From Lachnospiraceae bacterium 3-1 (lineage in GTDB: Bacteria > Bacillota > Clostridia > Lachnospirales > Lachnospiraceae), in the NCBI GenBank assembly GCA_000403255.2, contig KE159596.1:1-64000 (forward strand): DNA of 64,000 nucleotides. Reading direction: 5' to 3'. The translations under genes were made by a program, and so were the position numbers. Shown here in pieces: positions 16,088 to 23,196 of this stretch; position 1 is the stretch's first letter, and the number at the start of each line of letters is the position of its first letter. The notes under the pieces are model-generated. The model worked only from the letters and a program-made list of their open reading frames with translations. It had not been told where the DNA came from and did no database searches.

Positions 16088-16113
16088 GAGGACAGGCAAT
16101 ACTGTCTGTCCTC
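16088..16113 (-). promoter_or_regulatory. hairpin in the rpsB-tsf intergenic region
   Basis: GAGGACAG (16088-16095) and its exact complement CTGTCCTC (16106-16113) form an 8-bp stem with a 10-nt loop. There is no U-run on either strand, so RNA processing, stability or partial attenuation is more likely than termination. Confidence 0.6.
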
Positions 16114-16165
16114 TCAGTGGTAAATCTGTTTCATTAAATTCACATTTCCGATAAAGTAAATCTAA

Positions 16166-16897
16166 TTATTCTTCTGCGGATTCTTCCATCTCTTCTACGA
16201 ATTCCTCTTCAATTGTTCCTTGGTTTGCCTCAACTACAGCATCTGCCATCTTGGAAACAATCAACTTAACAGCTCTGATTGCATCATCATTACCAGGAAT
16301 TACATAATCCAATTCTTCTGGATCACAGTTTGTATCACAAATTCCAATCAACGGAATTCCCAAGATATGCGCTTCTTGAACGCAAATTCTCTCTTTCTTA
16401 GGATCCACAACAAAAATTGCATCCGGAACCCGTTTCATTTCTTTAATTCCACCAAGATTTCTCTCTAATTTTTCCCATTCTTTTCTCAGAGCAATTACTT
16501 CTTTTTTCGGAAGTACATCAAAAGTTCCGTCTTCTGCCATTGTCTCAATCGCTTTCAATCTTGCAACACGGCTCTGAATTGTCTTAAAGTTGGTCAGCAT
16601 ACCGCCTAACCATCTTTCATTTACATAAAACATGCCACAACGCTCTGCTTCTGCCTTAATTGCATCCTGTGCCTGCTTCTTGGTTCCTACAAAAAGAATC
16701 GTACCGCCCTCTGCTGCAATATCTGCAACTGCCTTATAAGCTTCATCCACTTTTCCTACAGATTTCTGCAAATCAATGATGTAAATACCATTTCTCTCTG
16801 TATAAATGTAGGGAGCCATCTTAGGGTTCCATCTTCTTGTTTGATGTCCAAAATGAACACCTGCTTCTAATAATTGTTTCATTGAAATAACGCCCAT
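16166..16897 (-). CDS. rpsB: 30S ribosomal protein S2
   Basis: A 243-residue S2 with [20 protein letters not shown] at the start, [20 protein letters not shown], and the late signature [20 protein letters not shown]. The acidic tail [13 protein letters not shown] is usual. GGAGGTAAAAAA precedes the ATG. The gene has its own promoter and leader and is followed by tsf. Its place after the fla/che operon matches the order in Bacillus and many Clostridia. Confidence 0.98.
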   Translation of the reverse strand: MGVISMKQLLEAGVHFGHQTRRWNPKMAPYIYTERNGIYIIDLQKSVGKVDEAYKAVADIAAEGGTILFVGTKKQAQDAIKAEAERCGMFYVNERWLGGMLTNFKTIQSRVARLKAIETMAEDGTFDVLPKKEVIALRKEWEKLERNLGGIKEMKRVPDAIFVVDPKKERICVQEAHILGIPLIGICDTNCDPEELDYVIPGNDDAIRAVKLIVSKMADAVVEANQGTIEEEFVEEMEESAEE

Positions 16898-16914
16898 TTT
16901 TTTACCTCCAATTG

Positions 16915-16990
16915 GTTAGATTCTTCCATATGCTTCCTCTTCCAAAGCTACCGATAGGGCACCGACTCTAGAATCCACATATGTGTTTTT
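16915..16990 (-). promoter_or_regulatory. structured 5' leader of rpsB (candidate S2 autoregulatory RNA)
   Basis: The untranslated leader of about 100 nt contains GATTCT and AGAATC about 50 nt apart, which can close a long stem around GTCGGTGCCCTATCGGTAGC, and a CACATATGTG palindrome near its 5' end. S2 represses its own operon in several bacteria; whether this leader does so here is inference. Confidence 0.4.
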
Positions 16991-17003
16991 TATTATCTTT
17001 GCT

Positions 17004-17032
17004 ATTATATCACAGGAAAAATTTACACGCAA
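17004..17032 (-). promoter_or_regulatory. SigA-type promoter of rpsB-tsf
   Basis: On the minus strand TTGCGT (17032-17027), a 17-bp spacer and a perfect TATAAT (17009-17004) lie about 110 bp upstream of the rpsB start. This separates rpsB-tsf transcription from the flagellar operon. Confidence 0.85.
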
Positions 17033-17042
17033 GTCCTAATTA

Positions 17043-17106
17043 TTTCTTTTTACCACAAATTTCTATGATTTTATCTGCTATAGAACCAACAGGAATCAGA
17101 GACTCC
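17043..17106 (-). repeat. degenerate duplicate of the preceding gene's 3' end
   Basis: In the minus-strand frame this reads ESLIPVGSIADKIIEICGKK then K-stop, matching HLIPVGSTADEIIEILQRN-stop at the end of the gene at 17121-17744. The DNA (ATTTCTAT, GAACCAACAGGAATCA, ACTCCT) is likewise near-duplicated about 81 bp apart. No start codon precedes it, so it is a remnant of a tandem duplication, not a gene. Confidence 0.7.
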
Positions 17107-17120
17107 TAGCGCTTCATCTG

Positions 17121-17744
17121 CTAATTCCGTTGCAAAATTTCTATAATCTCATCCGCTGTGGAACCAACAGGAATCAAATGCACTCCTATCCTCAAAGAAT
17201 CATCCACACCCTTCTGAGTCATATAAGCATTAAATTTTTCTGCATCGGGAATCAAACCTGCCTGAAATAGCTTTTTGCTAATAACATCAGAATATTCTCC
17301 TTCCCGAATTTCCAACTCTACTACATCCTGACTATCACCGGATGGATGGCTTACTACATTTTCAGAATCTGATAGATCACTGTCTGACTGCTTGTCCGAT
17401 TCCTCATCGTCTTCTTCAGAATCAGACTCCTCTTCCTTTTGTTCTGATTCCTCACTGGACTTATCCTCCTGGGATTCCGTGTCCTGAGGATTCTGTTTTT
17501 CAGGGGTTACGCTAACCGAATTCTGTTCTGATACAGAATCTTTTCCTGCTTCTTTCTTTTCAGAATCCTGCTCCTTAGAGTCTAGCTTCTCTTCTTCCAT
17601 TACCATTCCCAGGAGCCTGGCCCGCTCTATGATCTCTGCATCCGTTAAAGTCTCTTTTTTGTTTCCAGACAAAGCAATTCCCATGACAATGGCAGTGCAT
17701 ATTATGCCAACTCCCAAACCACGCAAATAATATTTCAGTTTCAT
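17121..17744 (-). CDS. membrane-anchored YceG/MltG-like protein lacking the catalytic domain
   Basis: A 207-residue protein. Residues 8-25 (GLGVGIICTAIVMGIALSG) form a membrane anchor. A long Glu/Ser/Asp-rich linker follows to about residue 140 (EEESDSEEDDEESDKQSD). The C-terminal 60 residues (LEIREGEYSDVISKKLFQAG...VHLIPVGSTADEIIEILQ) resemble the LysM-like N-terminal domain of endolytic transglycosylase MltG. The catalytic part of MltG is absent. It starts 4 bp after the DUF6115 gene, so it is the distal gene of the fla/che operon. A cell-wall binding role is plausible. A degraded copy of its C-terminal codons lies just downstream (17043-17106). Confidence 0.65.
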   Translation of the reverse strand: MKLKYYLRGLGVGIICTAIVMGIALSGNKKETLTDAEIIERARLLGMVMEEEKLDSKEQDSEKKEAGKDSVSEQNSVSVTPEKQNPQDTESQEDKSSEESEQKEEESDSEEDDEESDKQSDSDLSDSENVVSHPSGDSQDVVELEIREGEYSDVISKKLFQAGLIPDAEKFNAYMTQKGVDDSLRIGVHLIPVGSTADEIIEILQRN

Positions 17745-17747
17745 AAG

Positions 17748-18455
17748 TTATAAATCTTCCTCTCTGAATAGTCCGATTACTAATTTTACTTCGCCTACTC
17801 CAAGTCCTAACTCTTTTGCAATATCTACCGCATTCTTTCCTTGCCGATACATGTTCAAAATCATCTGGTTATGGCTTAACGTCTCATCTTCTTCCTTCTG
17901 AGGAACCACTGGAGCCTCCTCCTTCGGTTCCAGCTTTGGCGAATCTGGCTCTGGTGTTCTCACTGGTTTTGCTGATGCTTGAGCCGTATTTAAAATCTCA
18001 TCTGACTGATCCAATGTTTTCTGGACATTCTCCTGTAATTCTTCCAAATGAATCGCCAACTGTGCAAGATTCCCTGCATATTTTGTAAGCTCTGAATGTT
18101 TATCATTCAACATACTGTAAAGAAACATTACTTCATTATGGGTTTTATGGATAGATTCCAATACGGTATCAGAGTATTCTGTAATTGCACGCATCTTTTC
18201 ATTGGTTTCTTTATCCAATGCCCGCTCTACAACCTCCATAGATTTCTCAATAGAATGATCAATCACCTGATCCACCATATTATCTACTTTTACCTGGGCA
18301 TCCGTCAGGCTCCGCTCCAAAATACGCTGCATTTCCTCTGTACTCAATTCAGCAATCTTATCTAAATCCTGGTTTGATAACTTTTCCGTAACAAAAAAAC
18401 TTGCAACCATCATCACAACACCGATTATCAATAAAATAATTTCTATTGTTGTCAT
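17748..18455 (-). CDS. DUF6115 / SwrB-like flagellar assembly protein
   Basis: A 235-residue protein with one N-terminal membrane helix (TTIEIILLIIGVVMMVASFF), a long coiled-coil region to about residue 150, a Pro/Glu linker, and a C-terminal helix-turn-helix-like motif (ILNMYRQGKNAVDIAKELGLGVGEVKLVIGL). This is the layout of SwrB, which in Bacillus sits at the same place, between sigD and rpsB, and promotes export-gate and basal-body assembly. Orthology is inferred from architecture and position. ATG 18455 follows GGTGG by 8 nt; the in-frame GTG four codons earlier is part of that site. Confidence 0.75.
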   Translation of the reverse strand: MTTIEIILLIIGVVMMVASFFVTEKLSNQDLDKIAELSTEEMQRILERSLTDAQVKVDNMVDQVIDHSIEKSMEVVERALDKETNEKMRAITEYSDTVLESIHKTHNEVMFLYSMLNDKHSELTKYAGNLAQLAIHLEELQENVQKTLDQSDEILNTAQASAKPVRTPEPDSPKLEPKEEAPVVPQKEEDETLSHNQMILNMYRQGKNAVDIAKELGLGVGEVKLVIGLFREEDL

Positions 18456-18467
18456 ACCTGTACCCAC

Positions 18468-18782
18468 CTATATTTTCATATCAAAACCACCTGTGGTTTT
18501 AACGCTCACCTTTCCACTGTTTTTTTCTTCCGCCTTCTTTTTCTTGTTCCGACGGTCCTCATATTCATTGCTTCCCTTTTCACGGGCATCGAATTTCTTT
18601 TGGGAATTGTCAGAATCATTGGCATGGGTAACCTGCTGCATATGATGCGTGGTGTCCTTCGCAAATTGAGTCTGGACATTCTGCTGCTGCAGTGCAGACT
18701 TATTATCCTCGTTTTGCTTCACAGTACTTACATCCTGGCTTCTCTGGACAACTCCACTGAATTCCACTGGTCTGATTGACAT
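18468..18782 (-). CDS. conserved hypothetical protein of the flagellar operon (104 aa)
   Basis: A 104-residue, highly polar protein (MSIRPVEFSGVVQRSQDVST, NEDNKSALQQQNVQTQFAKD, RRNKKKKAEEKNSGK) without membrane or secretion signals and probably largely unstructured. ATG 18782 follows AAGGAG by 8 nt. It sits between the FapA-like gene and the DUF6115 gene, a position where clostridial fla/che operons often have such a protein. No function can be given. Confidence 0.6.
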   Translation of the reverse strand: MSIRPVEFSGVVQRSQDVSTVKQNEDNKSALQQQNVQTQFAKDTTHHMQQVTHANDSDNSQKKFDAREKGSNEYEDRRNKKKKAEEKNSGKVSVKTTGGFDMKI

Positions 18783-18796
18783 TTTCCACACTCCTT

Positions 18797-20398
18797 TTAC
18801 AAAGAACGAATTACTACTTCGCCCTTTTCCTTCACAAACTTTGAGAATGACCTTTCACTTTTAATATTCATACTTACCTCAGAAATATTCACAGAAACAC
18901 CTGGGTAAATACTGCCCTTTACCTTTATTTTTGCATTATGGGACATTTGAATCTGTTCGTGAAGTTCTTTCAATTCTTTTCTCTGAGCATTTAAAAGCTG
19001 CTGCTTTTCTTTGAATGACCGGGCAACAGTCTGAACCTGCTGTACACGTTCCACACTCAGAGACTCCTTTTTCTGCATCTTCTCATTAAAATTCACAAGA
19101 ATGGGCCGCAACTGCTCTAATTCTTTACTGATCTGGATAATACTTTTTTGCAGCTCTCCATAACGTTCCTTTACCTCTGGATCTACCCCCACTTCAATCT
19201 TCGTAAGAGTACCCATAGAAGAACCTATGGTCTGGGCTTCTACCAGGTTACCAGCCCGAATGACGCCACCGTTCACAAAACCTTTCTTGCCACCTACACG
19301 AATATCATTCCCTGCTGACACCCGACTATGCAAAATAGAACCTGTCTCAATGTATCCTCCAGAAACCACTGTAGCATTTTCTATAAATTTTGTAATAATA
19401 TTATCCTTCGCCTGAACTCTTCCCTTTCCCATGCCGTGAATGCCACGTTTTACAATGATCTGTCCACCGGCAGAGAGAAAAGCAGCTTCTACCACCCCTT
19501 CAATCACTATATCCCCTTTTGCAGTCACTGAAAAGCCGCTTTTCACATTGCCCTTAATGGTAACATTTCCATCATACACAATATTTCCTGTCGAAGTATC
19601 TACATCTGCTGGCACTTCAAATACATCTTCTACAAAAACCTTGCCATTTACCAAACTAGCATGGCCTGTAACACCAGAATAGATTTCTGTCATATCCTCA
19701 GAAAGGGTAATATTATTTCCAAACTCTAGCTTTAAAGTTTTTTCCTGCCTTGCCTGAATATCTCCGCCATATACATCTTTTCCTGGTTTCCCAGGCACTT
19801 CTTTGTGGAGCTTTGCCAAGGTCTGGCCCTTTTCCACACGGCTGATGGTATTTAACTCATGATAATTTACAGACCCATCTTCATTTTTCTTCGGCTTCAG
19901 ATTGTGATTTGTATTAAAAAAGTATTCAATTTTAGCATCTTTTCCGTTGATTGGCGGAATTCCCTTTGCCATAATATAATTTGTACAATAATGACGGTTT
20001 TCCAGAAATTTCTTGATTTCAGCTTCCTGAATTCCAACGGAAATTTTATGAAATGCCAGATCTCCAAGAATTTCCTCCTCTGTCATCAGATTCCCATTAT
20101 TCGAGGGAGGATAAAACCGACAGAACACTAACATTTTATCAATGGATATTGTCACTTCCATCTGTTCATTTTCATAAATTCCATTCCATTCGCCTACACA
20201 AACTTCCTGAACTCCTTCTGTAACGGTCAATGCGTTGTTCAATTCTCTTACATCAAACACTCCATACCCTTTTCCGTCCAGGTATGTTGTAACCTCTTTA
20301 TATTCCACCGCTTTTCCTCCAGCCTGCGGTGGATATATCAAAAGGAATACACTTCCATTTCTTATATCTAGCTTAAAATATCCATTCTTGCTCTCCAT
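18797..20398 (-). CDS. FapA/DUF342 family protein
   Basis: A 533-residue protein of the FapA (DUF342) family. The N-terminal half is the mixed domain (AEIKKFLENRHYCTNYIMAK, KPGKDVYGGDI). The centre is a right-handed beta-helix of repeated strands (GNIVYDGNVTIKGNV, GDIVIEGVVEAAFLSAGG, GYIETGSILHSRVSAGNDIR), and a coiled coil follows. Family members include polymerizing, polarity-related proteins. It follows fliA directly, the place it occupies in many Gram-positive operons. ATG 20398 is preferred over GTG 20410, which is part of the AGGTGG site. Confidence 0.85.
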   Translation of the reverse strand: MESKNGYFKLDIRNGSVFLLIYPPQAGGKAVEYKEVTTYLDGKGYGVFDVRELNNALTVTEGVQEVCVGEWNGIYENEQMEVTISIDKMLVFCRFYPPSNNGNLMTEEEILGDLAFHKISVGIQEAEIKKFLENRHYCTNYIMAKGIPPINGKDAKIEYFFNTNHNLKPKKNEDGSVNYHELNTISRVEKGQTLAKLHKEVPGKPGKDVYGGDIQARQEKTLKLEFGNNITLSEDMTEIYSGVTGHASLVNGKVFVEDVFEVPADVDTSTGNIVYDGNVTIKGNVKSGFSVTAKGDIVIEGVVEAAFLSAGGQIIVKRGIHGMGKGRVQAKDNIITKFIENATVVSGGYIETGSILHSRVSAGNDIRVGGKKGFVNGGVIRAGNLVEAQTIGSSMGTLTKIEVGVDPEVKERYGELQKSIIQISKELEQLRPILVNFNEKMQKKESLSVERVQQVQTVARSFKEKQQLLNAQRKELKELHEQIQMSHNAKIKVKGSIYPGVSVNISEVSMNIKSERSFSKFVKEKGEVVIRSL

Positions 20399-20410
20399 AG
20401 CATCAACCAC

Positions 20411-21175
20411 CTAATCCGTTAATATATTCATGTAGGGTCCCATTGTTTTTTTCATCTTCATCAATGCTTTTGTATGAAGCTGTGAAATACGGGATTCCGA
20501 CACCTCCAATACGTTACTGATTTCTTTTAATGTCAAATCCTCATAATAGTACAAAGTAATTACTTTTCGCTCTTTTTCTGTGAGAGTCTCTAAAGACTGC
20601 TCTAACACTTTTTTCAGTTCTTCTTCTGCAATGGCATCCTCTGGCTGAATAAAATGAGAATTGCCTCTGGCATCCATCATAGGCTCCATTCCCTGTTCCA
20701 CATATTCATTCAAAGAAACCATATTCGTAATTTTAAGCTGGGACTGCCAATTCAACAGCTCTTCACTGCTTACTTCCAATTCATTGGCAATTTCTTCATC
20801 CAATGCAGCCTTCCCAGTTCTTATTTCTATCTTTTTGATTGCTTCATCAATTTTTTTTTGTTTCTGACGCACTGTTCTGGGAATCCAATCCATTTTTCTT
20901 ATTTGATCCAGAATGGAACCCCGAATCCTAAGACTAGCATAGGTCTCAAACTTTACCTCTTTATTCACATCGAATTTATCAATGGCATCAATTAAACCAA
21001 AAATTCCATATCCTACCAGATCATCGTATTCTACATTATATCCAAGGTACATACTCAAACGTCCTGCTACAATTTTAACAAGAGGCGCGTACCCTACAAT
21101 AATCTGTTCTCTCAATTCCGGCGTAGGCTTCTTTAAAAAATCTGCCCACAATCGTTCTTTTTCTGCTGCGTTCAT
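20411..21175 (-). CDS. fliA: flagellar sigma factor sigma-28 (FliA/SigD/WhiG type)
   Basis: A 254-residue sigma factor that transcribes late flagellar and chemotaxis genes. Region 2 shows GYAPLVKIVAGRLSMYLGYN, VEYDDLVGYGIFGLIDAIDK and YASLRIRGSILDQIRKMDWI with the W-I-P-R typical of this class. Region 4 ends LTLKEISNVLEVSESRISQLHTKAL. It lies near the end of the fla/che operon as in Bacillus. No FlgM is visible in the window. Confidence 0.95.
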   Translation of the reverse strand: MNAAEKERLWADFLKKPTPELREQIIVGYAPLVKIVAGRLSMYLGYNVEYDDLVGYGIFGLIDAIDKFDVNKEVKFETYASLRIRGSILDQIRKMDWIPRTVRQKQKKIDEAIKKIEIRTGKAALDEEIANELEVSSEELLNWQSQLKITNMVSLNEYVEQGMEPMMDARGNSHFIQPEDAIAEEELKKVLEQSLETLTEKERKVITLYYYEDLTLKEISNVLEVSESRISQLHTKALMKMKKTMGPYMNILTD

Positions 21176-21220
21176 CCAAAGCCCCCAAGACTACAGGAAC
21201 CACCTTTACAGGCTGCCTGG

Positions 21221-21514
21221 TTATTTTTCATTTTCTTCTGCGGAGTTCTCAGAATTTTCTGGATTCTCTGTGCCTTCTGCACTTTCTGGCTCTTCCCCCT
21301 CCGCTGCCTCCTCCGTGGCTTCTTCCATCTCTTCTTCCTTGAAATTTTTATCTAACAACAGTTTCGCAATACATCCTAGGATATAAAAGGATATTAAAAC
21401 GATGACCCATGTTTTTACAAATTGTGCTGTCTCCATCTGTGTAATAAATCCGATCACGCAAATTGTAAACCCTGCAATCAACGTAATAATAATTGGCACT
21501 TGTTTCGTTTTCAT
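21221..21514 (-). CDS. small membrane protein of the flagellar operon (97 aa)
   Basis: A 97-residue protein with two membrane helices (VPIIITLIAGFTICVIGFIT and FVKTWVIVLISFYILGCIAK) and a very acidic C-terminal tail (EEEMEEATEEAAEGEEPESA). AAGGTGATAGGAT precedes the ATG. It sits between cheD and fliA. The family is not recognised. Confidence 0.6.
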   Translation of the reverse strand: MKTKQVPIIITLIAGFTICVIGFITQMETAQFVKTWVIVLISFYILGCIAKLLLDKNFKEEEMEEATEEAAEGEEPESAEGTENPENSENSAEENEK

Positions 21515-21527
21515 ATCCTATCACCTT

Positions 21528-22010
21528 TTAAATAGATTTTATTGATTTTCCTACTGCTTTAATACGAAATTCTCCTGTTTCTGGATACAATTCTACCGTC
21601 CGCCCATAATTCAGCCCAGTGTCCTCTGCCAATAAAGGAATTCCCAGTTGTTTTAATTTGGCTCTGGAAGCCTGCGCATTGCGTTCTCCTACATTCCCAA
21701 CGGTTGAAAGGCCACTTACCTGGAACATTTTGGCTCCTCCGGCAATTTTGGCAACCAGACGCCTCTTATTTGCGCCTGCTGCTGTTACTCTTTTTATCAG
21801 TTCTTCTATTCCTGTATCCGCAAATTTGGCAATATTTGAATTGTTCCTCATTTGTGTACTGTCAGGAAGCATGATATGTGCCAGTCCTCCAACCTTCGTA
21901 ACTGGATCATAGACTGCAATCCCAATACAGGACCCCAGGCCCAGAGTAGTAATCATATCTGGTGCCTTGCAAACATTCAAATCTGCCATTCCAACTTTAA
22001 TTGTAGCCAT
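21528..22010 (-). CDS. cheD: chemoreceptor glutamine deamidase CheD
   Basis: A 160-residue CheD that deamidates receptor glutamines and binds CheC. The catalytic Cys is in TTLGLGSCIGIAVYD, the His in GLAHIMLPDS, and the late motif is KIAGGAKMF. ATG 22010 follows AGGAGCAGAGTT; the longer frame upstream would overlap cheC. It is adjacent to cheC, its partner. Confidence 0.95.
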   Translation of the reverse strand: MATIKVGMADLNVCKAPDMITTLGLGSCIGIAVYDPVTKVGGLAHIMLPDSTQMRNNSNIAKFADTGIEELIKRVTAAGANKRRLVAKIAGGAKMFQVSGLSTVGNVGERNAQASRAKLKQLGIPLLAEDTGLNYGRTVELYPETGEFRIKAVGKSIKSI

Positions 22011-22023
22011 AACTCTGCTCCTC

Positions 22024-22644
22024 TTACAATGAGATGCCCAATGAAGCCAAAATCTTATCATAGGAATCTACATCTGGCATCAAAATAAAAAATCCCTGTA
22101 TTTTTACTTCATCCCCAAATTCTGTCTGTATCAAAAGTGCATTATCCCCATACTGGCCAAACTGTATCGCTGGAACGCTTAAAATTGCCGCTGCCATGTC
22201 GATAGCAAGATACGGAACAGAAGACGTAATGACCATATTTGTCATTGTGGAAAGAGCTGACAAATAGGAACCCGAAATAATATTTCCAATTTCTTTGATG
22301 GCAGACAAATCCATCTCATCAAATTCTTCCGCATAATCATCTGGCCTTCCCATAAGATGATTTACCAGATAATGCGCGGATTCCATTTTCAGCAAAAACA
22401 TCATGCTTCCGCCAATGTCACTTTCCACCTCCAGATAAATACCTACGACCGTTTCCTCTTCTGCTGAAATTGCTGTTGGAAGCTCCTGAAATGTTAAAAA
22501 CTCTACCTTAGGCACTTCCATATTGACTTTCAAATTCAGCATATTGGAAATTGCAGTTGTAGCATTCCCCGCTCCTATGTTGCCAATCTCCTTGAGCACA
22601 TCAAAATACATTTCATTTACTTGATCCAAACTAAATTTAGCCAT
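22024..22644 (-). CDS. cheC: CheY-P phosphatase CheC
   Basis: A 206-residue CheC with the two pseudo-symmetric active sites: DVLKEIGNIGAGNATTAISN and AIKEIGNIISGSYLSALS, each with E-x-x-N-type residues (the second has Gly-Ser where the first has Gly-Asn further on). It removes phosphate from CheY and is enhanced by CheD. ATG 22644 is supported by GGAG 9-10 nt upstream; earlier in-frame codons are not. Confidence 0.93.
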   Translation of the reverse strand: MAKFSLDQVNEMYFDVLKEIGNIGAGNATTAISNMLNLKVNMEVPKVEFLTFQELPTAISAEEETVVGIYLEVESDIGGSMMFLLKMESAHYLVNHLMGRPDDYAEEFDEMDLSAIKEIGNIISGSYLSALSTMTNMVITSSVPYLAIDMAAAILSVPAIQFGQYGDNALLIQTEFGDEVKIQGFFILMPDVDSYDKILASLGISL

Positions 22645-22720
22645 GATCTTTTTCTCCATTTCTTTTATCACGAACAGGCTGTTGCCAAAATTTTAGTTTG
22701 CTGCAACAGCCCTTCCACAA

Positions 22721-23185
22721 CTATACATTTTCCGATTCATCAATGATGCTGTTGGTATCAAATAGGGAAATCAATTCTTCTCCATGTTTTCCAACACCAT
22801 TGATAAAGTTGCTCTTATTATTTTTCGCATCATAAGCCACTTTATCAATCTCATCTGGACCAAGAGTCACAACTTCCTTTACCTCATCTACAATAAGCCC
22901 CAGGACACCATGTTCTTCCAGTTTAAGAATAATAATCCTGGTAACATCTGTAAACACATCCGGCTCCAAATCCATTTTGGTTCGTATGCTCATTACAGGC
23001 ACAATTTCTCCACGTAGATTAATAATTCCCTTAAAATAAGACTGTGCTTTCGGTACCCTGGTAATCTTCTGCATACGGACAATATTATCAACATAGCTGA
23101 TGTCTATTCCATACTGCTCACTGCCAATTTTTACTACGATAAATTGTTTTTTACCGTCTTCTACCACAGACATATTGCTCGCCAT
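22721..23185 (-). CDS. cheW: chemotaxis coupling protein CheW
   Basis: A 154-residue SH3-like adaptor that links receptors to CheA. Signatures are QFIVVKIGSEQYGIDISYVD, TRVPKAQSYFKGIINLRGEI with VPVMSIRTKM, and GLIVDEVKEVVTLG. AGGGGGTGTTGAT precedes the ATG. It follows cheA in the operon. Confidence 0.96.
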   Translation of the reverse strand: MASNMSVVEDGKKQFIVVKIGSEQYGIDISYVDNIVRMQKITRVPKAQSYFKGIINLRGEIVPVMSIRTKMDLEPDVFTDVTRIIILKLEEHGVLGLIVDEVKEVVTLGPDEIDKVAYDAKNNKSNFINGVGKHGEELISLFDTNSIIDESENV

Positions 23186-23196
23186 ATCAACACCCC

